NCBI GenBank assembly: GCA_036260375.1
Contig: DASZZZ010000068.1
Coordinates: 1 to 64,000, forward strand
Reading direction: 5' to 3'
Length of the DNA stretch: 64,000 nucleotides
Source: DASZZZ01 sp036260375
GTDB taxonomy: Bacteria > Actinomycetota > CADDZG01 > WHSQ01
Part shown: positions 25,144 through 35,473 of the stretch, in pieces
Numbering within the stretch: position 1 is the stretch's first letter
Layout: each line of letters begins with the position of its first letter
Translations under genes and position numbers: made by a program
Notes under the pieces: model-generated
What the model saw: the letters and a program-made list of their open reading frames with translations, nothing else
What the model was told of the DNA's origin: nothing
The model's database searches: none

Positions 25144-25497
25144 GTGAACGTACAGGACGCCGTGACGACCGCGGACGCCGGGGAGCCGCTCGCGGCCCTC
25201 GGACGCCTCGTGCGTGCCGAGGGCGTCGACCTGCTCGACGCGCTCCCCGACGAGCTCGCGCGCGGCACGCCCGTGTACGTCGACGGAGGCGCCGACTTGC
25301 TCGCCGTCCAGCGCCGCATGGCCGAATGCCACGTCCGGCGGGTGCTCGTGGTCCGTGGCGACGACGTCGTCGGCATTCTCGACCTCGTCGAGCTCGCGCT
25401 CGGCGACGCGTTCTCACGCGCCCAAGCGCACGCCGACGCCCGGCCCCCGGTGGTCGCGCCGCGGCCCCGGCTGCCCGAGCCGCGCGCCGGCGCGTAA
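25144..25497 (+). CDS. Small CBS-motif protein
   Basis: A 117-residue cytoplasmic protein. The region from about residue 40 to 85 (TPVYVDGGADLLAVQRRM, then VRRVLVVRGDDVVGILDLVEL) is one clear CBS repeat; the N-terminal part may be a degenerate second one. Two CBS repeats normally make one adenosyl-nucleotide-binding module, so this protein may dimerise. GAGAGGGA lies about 6 bases before the GTG. It stands 41 bases after nei2 and 90 before aceE, and could belong to either unit. Confidence 0.65.
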   Translation: MNVQDAVTTADAGEPLAALGRLVRAEGVDLLDALPDELARGTPVYVDGGADLLAVQRRMAECHVRRVLVVRGDDVVGILDLVELALGDAFSRAQAHADARPPVVAPRPRLPEPRAGA

Positions 25498-25587
25498 CGG
25501 CCGCGCGCCGGTCGAGTTGGGCGCGTTCGGCGTTACTCTGGGTGCCCATCCGCCGCAAGCGCCGCGTCCCTGGAGGTGTGGGTCGAC

Positions 25588-28266
25588 ATGTACGACGCGT
25601 TCAAGGACCAGCTGCCCGACATCGACCCGGAGGAGACCCAGGAGTGGATCGAGGCGCTCGACCAGGTCGTCGAGCACTCTCCCGCACGCGCGCGCTTCCT
25701 GTTGCACCGCATCCTGCACCACGGGAGGTCGCGTCAGGTCGGCTTGCCGGCGATGGTGTCGACCAACTACATCAACACGATCCCGCCCGAGCAGGAGCCG
25801 TACTTCCCCGGTAACGAGGCGATCGAGCTCAAGATCCGGCGAATGATCCGGTGGAACGCGGCCGTCATGGTGTCGCGCGCCAACAAGCGGTTCGACGGCA
25901 TCGGCGGGCACATCTCCACGTACGCGTCGCAGGCGTCGCTCTACGAGGTCGGGTTCAACCACTTCTTCCGCGGCAAGGACGCGCCCGGCGGCGGCGACCA
26001 GGTGTTCATCCAGGGTCATGGCGCGCCCGGCATCTACGCGCGCGCGTTCCTCGAGGGCCGCGTCACGGAGGAGCAGCTCGACGCGTTCCGGCGCGAGTGC
26101 AGCGGCGGGGGGCTCGCGTCGTACCCGCACCCGCGGCTCATGCCCGACTTCTGGGAGTTTCCGACGGTGTCGATGGGGCTGTCGCCGCTCAACGCGATCT
26201 ACCAGGCGCGCTTCAACCGGTACCTGCACCACCGCGGCATAAAGGACACCTCGGAGCAGCGCGTGTGGGCGTTCGTGGGCGACGGCGAGATGGACGAGCC
26301 GGAGTCGATGGCGGCGCTGTCGCTCGCGGCGCGCGAGGGCCTCGACAACCTCGTGTTCGTCGTCAACTGCAACCTCCAGCGCCTCGACGGCCCCGTGCGC
26401 GGCAACGGCAAGATCATCCAGGAGCTCGAGTCGATCTTCCGCGGCGCGGGCTGGCACGTCATCAAGGTCGTGTGGGGCCGCGAGTGGGACGAGCTGCTCG
26501 CGCGCGACACCGACGGCGTCCTCGTCAACAAGATGAACACGACGCTGGACGGCGAGTTCCAGAAGTACTTCGTCGAGGGCGGCGCCTACATCCGGGAGCA
26601 CTTCTTCGGCCCCGACCCGCGTCTCAAGAAGCTCGTCGAGCACCTGTCCGACGAGGACCTCCACCGCCTCCGCCGCGGCGGTCACGACTACCGCAAGATC
26701 TACGCCGCGTACGCGAACGCGATGGACCTGAAGGACGCGCCGGTCGTCATCCTCGCCAAGACCGTCAAGGGATGGATGCTCGGCGGCGCGATCGAGGGCC
26801 GCAACGTGACGCACCAGGCCAAGAAGCTGTCGGAGGAGGAGCTCGAGCGCTTCCGCGACCGGCTCCAGCTCCCGATCGACGACGGCGAGATCCACGAGGG
26901 CGTCGCGCCGTACTTCCATCCGGGCGAGGACTCGGAGGAGATCGAGTACCTGCGCGAGCGCCGGCGGGCGCTGGGCGGCGTGCTGCCGCGGCGCAAGTTC
27001 GTGGAGCAGAAGCCCGAGCTGCCGTCGCAGGACCTCTACAAGGAGTTCTCCGAGGGCACCAAGCAGAACGTCGCGACGACGATGGCCTTCGTCCGGATCC
27101 TGCGCAAGCTGCTGCGCGACGAGAACCTCGGCAAGCGCATCGTGCCGATCATCCCCGACGAGGCGCGCACGTTCGGCATGGAGTCGCTGTTCCCGGACTT
27201 CAAGATCTACGCCGCCAAGGGCCAGTTGTACGAGCCCGTCGACGCCAAGCACCTGCTCGCGTACCGCGAGTCGCAACAGGGGCAGATTCTCGAGGAGGGC
27301 ATCACAGAGGCCGGCTCGATGGGGTCGTTCACCGCCGCCGCGACGTCGTACGCGACGCACAGCGAGCCGATGGTGCCGTTCTTCATCTTCTATTCGATGT
27401 TCGGCTTCCAGCGCATCGCGGACGAGATCTGGTCGCTCGCCGACCAACGCGGACGGGGCTTCCTGCTCGGCGCGACCGCGGGCCGTACGACGCTGCTAGG
27501 CGAGGGGCTCCAGCACCAGGACGGCCACTCGCTGCTGATCGCGACGACGAACCCCGCGTGCGTCTCCTACGACCCCGCGTTCGCCTACGAGATCGCGACG
27601 ATCGTGCGCCACGGGCTCGAGCGGATGCTCGACGACCACGAGGACGTCGTCTACTACCTGACGCTCTACAACGAGCCCTATCCGCAGCCGCGCAAGCCCG
27701 ACGGCGACGTCGACGACGGCATCCTGCGAGGGCTCTACCCGTTCCGCGCCGCACCCGAGGAGCGGAGCCACCGCGCCCACATCTTCGGATCGGGCAGCCT
27801 CATGAGCGAGGCGCTGCGTGCGCAGGAGCTGCTCGCCGAGCACCACGACGTCGCGGCCGACGTGTGGAGCGCGACGTCGTACCACCAGCTGCGCGTCGAC
27901 GGGCTCGAGACCGAGCGGTGGAATCGCCTGCACCCGGAGGAGCCGCGTCGCCAGCCGTACGTCACGCGCTGCCTCGAGCAGAAGGAGGGGCCCGTCGTCG
28001 CCGTCAGCGACTGGATGAAGACGGTGCCGGACCAGATCGCGCGCTGGGTGCCGGGGCCGTTCGTGCCGCTCGGAACCGACGGCTTCGGACGCTCCGACCA
28101 CCGCGCCGCGCTCCGCAGGTTCTTCGAGATCGACGCCGGCCACGTCGTCGTCGCGACGCTCGCCGCGCTGGCGGAGTCGGGCGACGTCAAGCCGGAGGCC
28201 GTGACCGAGGCGATCGAGCGCTACGAGGTCGAGCCCGACCGCACGCCGCCGTTCTTCAGCCACTGA
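25588..28266 (+). CDS. aceE: Pyruvate dehydrogenase E1 component, homodimeric type
   Basis: An 892-residue thiamine-diphosphate enzyme that decarboxylates pyruvate and passes acetyl to the E2 lipoyl domain. The ThDP-binding motif is GDGEMDEPES followed by FVVNCN about 26 residues on. Family blocks such as GHISTYASQASLYEVGFNHF, YPHPRLMPDFW, DEARTFGMESLF and YSMFGFQR are all present, and the length matches the E. coli and actinobacterial enzyme. The ATG at 25588 is preferred: GGAGGTG ends 9 bases upstream, while the GTG at 25576 lies inside that site. E2 and E3 are not nearby. TACTCT about 50 bases upstream may be the -10. Confidence 0.93.
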   Translation: MYDAFKDQLPDIDPEETQEWIEALDQVVEHSPARARFLLHRILHHGRSRQVGLPAMVSTNYINTIPPEQEPYFPGNEAIELKIRRMIRWNAAVMVSRANKRFDGIGGHISTYASQASLYEVGFNHFFRGKDAPGGGDQVFIQGHGAPGIYARAFLEGRVTEEQLDAFRRECSGGGLASYPHPRLMPDFWEFPTVSMGLSPLNAIYQARFNRYLHHRGIKDTSEQRVWAFVGDGEMDEPESMAALSLAAREGLDNLVFVVNCNLQRLDGPVRGNGKIIQELESIFRGAGWHVIKVVWGREWDELLARDTDGVLVNKMNTTLDGEFQKYFVEGGAYIREHFFGPDPRLKKLVEHLSDEDLHRLRRGGHDYRKIYAAYANAMDLKDAPVVILAKTVKGWMLGGAIEGRNVTHQAKKLSEEELERFRDRLQLPIDDGEIHEGVAPYFHPGEDSEEIEYLRERRRALGGVLPRRKFVEQKPELPSQDLYKEFSEGTKQNVATTMAFVRILRKLLRDENLGKRIVPIIPDEARTFGMESLFPDFKIYAAKGQLYEPVDAKHLLAYRESQQGQILEEGITEAGSMGSFTAAATSYATHSEPMVPFFIFYSMFGFQRIADEIWSLADQRGRGFLLGATAGRTTLLGEGLQHQDGHSLLIATTNPACVSYDPAFAYEIATIVRHGLERMLDDHEDVVYYLTLYNEPYPQPRKPDGDVDDGILRGLYPFRAAPEERSHRAHIFGSGSLMSEALRAQELLAEHHDVAADVWSATSYHQLRVDGLETERWNRLHPEEPRRQPYVTRCLEQKEGPVVAVSDWMKTVPDQIARWVPGPFVPLGTDGFGRSDHRAALRRFFEIDAGHVVVATLAALAESGDVKPEAVTEAIERYEVEPDRTPPFFSH

Positions 28267-28346
28267 GCGCGGTGCGCGCCGGCTCGAAGTCGGGGCCGGC
28301 CACCGAGGTGGCGGCGCAGGGGGGCCGCGCCGTGGGAGACCGTGAA

Positions 28347-28376
28347 GTGCGCGGGCGTGCAGGCACGCCCGCGCAC
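28347..28376. terminator. Perfect 14-bp hairpin between aceE and the 23-aa gene
   Basis: GTGCGCGGGCGTGC (28347-28360) pairs base for base with 28363-28376. It lies 80 bases past the aceE stop on the plus strand and 10 bases past the stop of the minus-strand mini-gene, so it can end transcription from both sides. No T-run follows. Confidence 0.78.
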
Positions 28377-28385
28377 GACTCGGGC

Positions 28386-28457
28386 TTAGGTCATCTGGAG
28401 GATGACGATGATCAAGATGATCGCCACCAAGATCCAGATCCAAATGGGGACTCTCAT
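28386..28457 (-). CDS. 23-residue single-pass membrane mini-protein
   Basis: An ATG-started frame of 24 codons encodes a peptide that opens MRVP, continues with an unbroken run of Ile, Leu, Val, Trp and Ala for about 16 residues (IWIWILVAIILIIVIL), and ends QMT. This is one ideal transmembrane helix with a positive inside end. The DNA is locally AT-richer than its surroundings (many ATC/ATT codons), unlike chance frames here. A perfect hairpin begins 10 bases past the stop. No strong Shine-Dalgarno is visible. Function unknown; such peptides often bind or modulate larger membrane proteins. Confidence 0.6.
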   Translation of the reverse strand: MRVPIWIWILVAIILIIVILQMT

Positions 28458-28556
28458 GCGGTGATGTCTACCACCAGAACGAGCGACTAAACGCCCGCAC
28501 GTCCAAGTGGACCCCTATATCGGGGCGACTCCGGACAAAAGGATCCCGGGGACGCG

Positions 28557-29429
28557 TCACCCGCGCGTCGACGTGCGCCGCCAGCGCCTGCGACCCGCGT
28601 CGGCCCGGGCGCGCGCCGCGGCCTCTTCGAGGCTGATGCCGCCGTGCTCGGGGAACAGCCGGCGCCGCCGTTCGTAGACCCACAGGAAGAGGTCGCCGTC
28701 GGTCGAGCCGCGCGTGACGTCGTGCAGGCGCTCGGCGCGGATCGCGTCGATCGCCGGAAGATACACGCGGTCGTACCAGTCGCCCGCGATCTCGGCCGGC
28801 GACAGCACCTCGCCGCGCTCCGTCATCAGGTGGTAGCCGTGGACCTTGACGTTCTCGAGCAACTCGAGGTAGCCGTGCGCGCGCGTGCACTCGACGCGCG
28901 CCTCGGGACGCGCGCGCTCGAGCCCGCTCTCCTCGAGGAACAGCCGCTGTTGCTGTGCGTGGATCGCCTTGCCGACGTCGAGGTCGGCGGGGAGCTCGAA
29001 GCGCGCGTGCAGCTCGGTGACCTCGGCGTCGATGTACTCGGTGCCAGTCTGGCGCGCGACCGCGACGCGATGGTGGCCGTCGACGAGGAAGTACGAGTCG
29101 CCCACCTGGTACACGACGATCGGCGGGAACTCGCCGCTCGGGTACGCGCGCTCGACGCCGCGCCAGCGCGGACGCAGCTCCTCGGTGCGCGGCAGGAACT
29201 CCGCGTCGAAGTCGGACGTGCGCTCCGTCGTCCCGACGATGCGAGCGACGGGGATCGGCTGGATGCCGCGGTACGTCTGCTCGAACAGGCGCAGCCGGTC
29301 CTTGACCTCGTCGAGGTCGACGAGCTCGTCGTCGCGGCGCCCGCGCACGATGCGCGTGAGCCGCTTGAACGTCTCCCGCCGGCGCGCCCGCTCGAACGAC
29401 GTCGTGTACCTCAGGTGCTCCCAGCTCAC
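28557..29429 (-). CDS. ParB-like domain protein of unknown function
   Basis: A 290-residue protein. The central segment (about residues 55-140: QPIPVARIVGT, FPPIVVYQVGDSYFLVDGHH, RVAVARQTG) is a ParB/sulfiredoxin-like N-terminal domain with DGHHR (117-121) where ParB has its NTP-binding Arg motif. The C-terminal part (YLPAIDAIRAERL, DLFLWVYERRRRL) faintly recalls DUF4032 proteins. There is no helix-turn-helix and no ParA nearby, so it is not a chromosome-partition ParB. The GTG overlaps the stop of the upstream phosphoesterase gene by four bases, so the two proteins are made together. Role unknown. Confidence 0.65.
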   Translation of the reverse strand: MSWEHLRYTTSFERARRRETFKRLTRIVRGRRDDELVDLDEVKDRLRLFEQTYRGIQPIPVARIVGTTERTSDFDAEFLPRTEELRPRWRGVERAYPSGEFPPIVVYQVGDSYFLVDGHHRVAVARQTGTEYIDAEVTELHARFELPADLDVGKAIHAQQQRLFLEESGLERARPEARVECTRAHGYLELLENVKVHGYHLMTERGEVLSPAEIAGDWYDRVYLPAIDAIRAERLHDVTRGSTDGDLFLWVYERRRRLFPEHGGISLEEAAARARADAGRRRWRRTSTRG

Positions 29430-30073
29430 GGCACTTCCAGCCAGCGATGCCCGACGGCGTTGACGACGTCCGTCGCGCCGACGCGGCGAACCGGCGGCGG
29501 CGGCCCGTACGGGTGCACGTGGCCGTGGACGAGTACGTGCGGACGCAGCGCGCCGATGAGCCGGTGGAACGCGTCGAAGCCCTGGTGCGCGGCGTCGTCG
29601 CCGTCGCCGACCCCGCGCGGGGGCGCGTGCGTTACGAGCACGTCGACGCGCCGCTCCCCGCGCGCGCGACGCACGCGGCAGCGAAGCTCGAGGGCGAGCG
29701 CGCGCGTCCGCATCTGCGCCTGCGTGTACTGGTTCGGGCCGGCGCGATAGCGCGGCGAGCCCCCGAGACCGCCGACGCGCACCCCGGCGACGTCGACGAC
29801 GCGGCCGTCGACGTTGACGCAACCGTGCGCGCCGGGAAGCGGGCGCATGCACTCGGCGACGAACGGCCCCGCGCTTCGCCTCGGCGGCCGGATGTCGGGG
29901 TCGTGGTTGCCCGGCACGTACACGAGCGGCACACACGTCGTCGTCACGACGTGCTCGAGGTAGTCGAACGGCAGGTCGCCGCACGCGACGACGAGGTCGG
30001 GACGGGGCGATCGCGCGCCCGGCGCGTAGAAGCGTTCCTCGACCTCGTCGGACAGCGCGAGCAAGAGCGGCAT
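29426..30073 (-). CDS. Calcineurin-like metallophosphoesterase
   Basis: A 215-residue phosphoesterase. Metal-binding motifs of the family can be followed: CGDLPFDY (about residue 31), GNHDPD (about 55), VTHAPP (about 147) and HGHVHPYG (about 183). The usual first DxH motif is not seen: the N-terminus LLALSDEVEERF has SDE instead, which is characteristic of a divergent subgroup. The substrate is unknown. TAACAT stands exactly 6 bases before the ATG, so the transcript is probably leaderless. It is the first gene of a two-gene operon with the ParB-like gene. Confidence 0.78.
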   Translation of the reverse strand: MPLLLALSDEVEERFYAPGARSPRPDLVVACGDLPFDYLEHVVTTTCVPLVYVPGNHDPDIRPPRRSAGPFVAECMRPLPGAHGCVNVDGRVVDVAGVRVGGLGGSPRYRAGPNQYTQAQMRTRALALELRCRVRRARGERRVDVLVTHAPPRGVGDGDDAAHQGFDAFHRLIGALRPHVLVHGHVHPYGPPPPVRRVGATDVVNAVGHRWLEVP

Positions 30074-30128
30074 CGCGCCATGTTAGGGAGGGGCCGGACA
30101 CATCGGATCACGGCGCGGGAGAGCTCGC

Positions 30129-31712
<1,584 letters not shown>

Positions 31713-31737
31713 GCGCGTCACGGCGCGGCGAGCCGCG

Positions 31738-32568
31738 TCAGTCGCCGTCGTCCTCGCCGCCGTCGCCGGCCTCGCCGTGCTCGTGGGCCCGCTGGCGCGT
31801 CCGGACCCGCTCCATGACCTCGATCGTGCGCCGGCCGACCTCGCCGTCGACGTCGAGCCGCGGCCGGCGTCGGTTCGTCCACTGCTGGAACGTCATCGTC
31901 GCCTTGTGGGTCGCGGGGCCGAAGTCGCCGTCGACGTCGAGCTCGAACCGGAACCCGGGCGAGTGGTAACGCGCGAGGTGGCTCATCCAGCGGTTGAGGT
32001 CGGCCTGCCACGCCCGCACGTCGGCGCCCGCGTCGCCCCGGCCGAACGACGCCTTCGCCTTGAACTTGAACGACGGCACCTCGGGCTTGCCGGCCGCGGG
32101 CAGCCGCCCGAAGCCGACGACGTGGGCCATCGGCCGCTGCTTGATCGCGACCACGCCGCCGTTGTCCTGGCTGCCGCCGGCGTCCAATGACGTGTTGCCC
32201 TCGACCGCGCGGATCGTCGAGCCGTCGCCGTCGACGACGAAGCCGACGTGCTGGATGCGGTCCTTGGTGTCGGGGAAGTTGTAGAACACGAGGTCCCCGG
32301 GCCGCGGGTCCTCCTCGAACCACTGCTCACGGTCCATGAACCACTGCGCGCCGGCCGGCGTGAACTGAAAGCGCGGCATCACGTCGATGCCGCACTTCTC
32401 GATGACGACGTAGCTCACGAACTGCGCGCACCAGGCGACGCACGGGAACGGATACCACTTGCCGTAGCGCGTGCAGTTCGATCCGGGCGGGTCCTCCCAC
32501 GGCCCCTTCTGGAGCTCCTCGCGCGCGGCGCGCAGGATCTCGTCGGCGACGTCGTCGCGTGCCGCCAT
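31738..32568 (-). CDS. CHAP-type amidase with C-terminal peptidoglycan-binding repeat
   Basis: A 276-residue protein. The N-terminal part is a CHAP-like cysteine peptidase: C47 in AWCAQFVSYV and H107 in RIQHVGFVV, with GDLVFYNFP between. A spacer follows, then a PG_binding_1-like repeat (about residues 180-255: ADVRAWQADLNRWM, DVDGDFGPATHKATMTFQQW, LDVDGEVGRRTIEVM). The tail is strongly acidic. No signal peptide is visible, so it resembles an endolysin or depends on another export route. No phage genes are near. It would cut peptidoglycan stem peptides or amide bonds. Confidence 0.78.
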   Translation of the reverse strand: MAARDDVADEILRAAREELQKGPWEDPPGSNCTRYGKWYPFPCVAWCAQFVSYVVIEKCGIDVMPRFQFTPAGAQWFMDREQWFEEDPRPGDLVFYNFPDTKDRIQHVGFVVDGDGSTIRAVEGNTSLDAGGSQDNGGVVAIKQRPMAHVVGFGRLPAAGKPEVPSFKFKAKASFGRGDAGADVRAWQADLNRWMSHLARYHSPGFRFELDVDGDFGPATHKATMTFQQWTNRRRPRLDVDGEVGRRTIEVMERVRTRQRAHEHGEAGDGGEDDGD

Positions 32569-32682
32569 GCCGCCTCCTCCCCGGCGCCGGGCGTGTGACC
32601 CCGGCGCCGAACCCGTTCCGCCCTCGGCCCAGCATCGGCGCGCGTCGCGCCGTGCGTCAAGGTGGTCGAGCGCGGCGGGAGG

Positions 32683-33897
<1,215 letters not shown>

Positions 33898-33913
33898 CTC
33901 GGCCCCCTTGTAG

Positions 33914-33952
33914 GCGGTTAGGGACGTGCTGGTTGACCTGCACTCTAACCGC
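33914..33952 (-). promoter_or_regulatory. Inverted repeat overlapping the candidate ugpC promoter
   Basis: GCGGTTAG (33914-33921) and its exact complement CTAACCGC (33945-33952) flank 23 bases upstream of ugpC. TAGAGT on the minus strand (33942-33947) is a candidate -10 and overlaps one arm, while the other arm would fall just after the transcription start. This is the geometry of a repressor operator, or of a leader hairpin. The rest of the 146-base gap shows only GC-rich sequence. Confidence 0.4.
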
Positions 33953-34043
33953 GTCGCGCCGCCCGCAAACGGGGGCCTCGGGCCGCGGGGGAACCCGGGG
34001 GCCGCGCCTCCGCGCGCCGGCACCGTCCGCCGCGCGCGGCGAC

Positions 34044-34232
34044 CTACCCGCCGCCCGCGCCTCCGCCGCCGCCGTAGTTGCGCGTCGACCACAGACGCGC
34101 CTCGGCGTTCTGTGCCTCGGCATCGCGGCCCGGCGGCGCCTGGCCCCAGTTGCGCAGCGAGCGCGCGAGGCGCCACAGCCCGTAGGCGCCCGCGAGGCAC
34201 ACGACGCCGAACGCGATCCATCCCCAGTCCAC
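34044..34232 (-). CDS. Small single-pass membrane protein with Gly-rich tail
   Basis: A 62-residue protein: a short N-terminal transmembrane helix (WGWIAFGVVCLAGAYGLW), a basic segment, then an acidic/Asn-containing stretch and a C-terminal run of Gly. Start is GTG with TACGCT exactly 6 bases upstream and no Shine-Dalgarno, the leaderless pattern of this genome, which supports it. No family is recognised. It stands alone between the thiolase and ugpC. Confidence 0.55.
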   Translation of the reverse strand: MDWGWIAFGVVCLAGAYGLWRLARSLRNWGQAPPGRDAEAQNAEARLWSTRNYGGGGGAGGG

Positions 34233-34277
34233 GACGCGAGCGTACGCCCGCGCGCCGCCGTGCGCCAGGGACGTCGG

Positions 34278-35438
34278 CTACAGACGCTCCACGATCATCG
34301 CCATGCCCTGGCCCCCGCCGACGCACATCGTCTCGAGCCCGATCGTCTGGTCGCGCGTCTCGAGGTCGTTGAGCAGCGTGCACAGGATGCGCGCGCCGGT
34401 CATGCCGTAGGGGTGGCCGAGCGCGATCGCGCCGCCGTGCGGGTTGACGACGTCGCCGAACGGGTCGAGGCCGAGCTCGCGGCAGACCGGGAGCACCTGC
34501 GCCGCGAACGCTTCGTTGATCTCGACGGTCTCGACGTCGTCGAGCGACATGCCGGCCTGCTTGAGGACCTTGCGCACCGCCTCGATCGGGCCGAGGCCCA
34601 TGACCTCCGGCGCGAGCGCGGAGACCGACGTCGCGACGATGCGCGCGCGCGGCGCGATGCCGAGCTGGCGGGCGCGCTCGTCGCTCATGACCACGGCGGC
34701 CGCGGCGCCGTCGTTGAGCGGGCACGAGTTGCCGGCCGTGACCGTCCCGCCCGGCTTGAACGCCGGCTCGAGCGCGGCGAGCTTTTCGAGCGTCGAGCTC
34801 GGGCGCGGACCGTCGTCGTGCTCGACGACGGTGCCGTCGTCCTTCGTGTACGGCGAGATCTCGCGCGCGAAGAAGCCCGATCGCTGCGCCGCGACGGCGC
34901 GCTCCTGCGATCGCTGCGCGAACGCGTCCATGTCGTCGCGCGACACGCCGACGCACTCGGCGACGTTCTCCGCGGTCATGCCCATCGGGATGTAGACGTT
35001 GGCGATCGGCGCATCGTCGCCGAACAGCTTCGGATGCAGCTCGTCGACGTCCTTGGGGTAGCCGTCGACCTGCGAGATCGACTCGACGCCCGCGGCGACG
35101 AACGCGTCGCCTTCGCCGGCCACGATCGCGTGGAATGCCATGCGCACGGTCTGGAGGCTCGACGCGCAGAAGCGGTTGACGGTCGTGCCCGGCACGTGCT
35201 CCGGGAGGCCGGCGAGGAGCGCGGCGCGCCGGCCGAGGTTCATGCCCTGCTTCTGCTCGGGGAACCCGCACCCGACCATGACGTCGACGATCTCGCCGCG
35301 GTCGAGCTCGGGGACCTTGGCCAGGGCCGCGTCAACCGCGAACGCGAGCATGTCGTCCGGGCGCACGTCGAGGAGCGATCCCTTGCGAGCGCGGCCGATC
35401 GGCGTGCGGGCGGTCGAGACGATGACGGCTTGGGGCAT
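34278..35438 (-). CDS. Acetyl-CoA C-acyltransferase (thiolase)
   Basis: A 386-residue thiolase. The nucleophile is C91 in VNRFCASSLQT. The second site is the GHPYGMTGAR His block, and the third is the MCVGGGQG Cys block near the C-terminus; NEAFA is also present. The opening VIVSTARTPIGRARKGSL is typical of FadA-like beta-oxidation thiolases rather than PhbA. It cleaves 3-ketoacyl-CoA or condenses acetyl-CoA. GAGGAG lies before the ATG. No hydratase or dehydrogenase partner is adjacent, so it may work with fatty-acid oxidation enzymes coded elsewhere. Confidence 0.9.
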   Translation of the reverse strand: MPQAVIVSTARTPIGRARKGSLLDVRPDDMLAFAVDAALAKVPELDRGEIVDVMVGCGFPEQKQGMNLGRRAALLAGLPEHVPGTTVNRFCASSLQTVRMAFHAIVAGEGDAFVAAGVESISQVDGYPKDVDELHPKLFGDDAPIANVYIPMGMTAENVAECVGVSRDDMDAFAQRSQERAVAAQRSGFFAREISPYTKDDGTVVEHDDGPRPSSTLEKLAALEPAFKPGGTVTAGNSCPLNDGAAAAVVMSDERARQLGIAPRARIVATSVSALAPEVMGLGPIEAVRKVLKQAGMSLDDVETVEINEAFAAQVLPVCRELGLDPFGDVVNPHGGAIALGHPYGMTGARILCTLLNDLETRDQTIGLETMCVGGGQGMAMIVERL

Positions 35439-35473
35439 GTCCGGCTCCTCGGAACGGCGGCGAAGCGTCCAGC

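Noticed and set aside
25414..27447. 677-codon minus-strand frame opposite aceE
   Set aside because: Antisense to a highly conserved metabolic enzyme; composition is that of reversed codons.
28557..29429. ParB-like gene as a chromosome-partition ParB
   Set aside because: It lacks the helix-turn-helix, the GERRxRA motif and a ParA neighbour.
31738..32568. CHAP protein as a prophage endolysin
   Set aside because: No holin, tail or other phage gene is present in the window; it is kept as a chromosomal CHAP protein.
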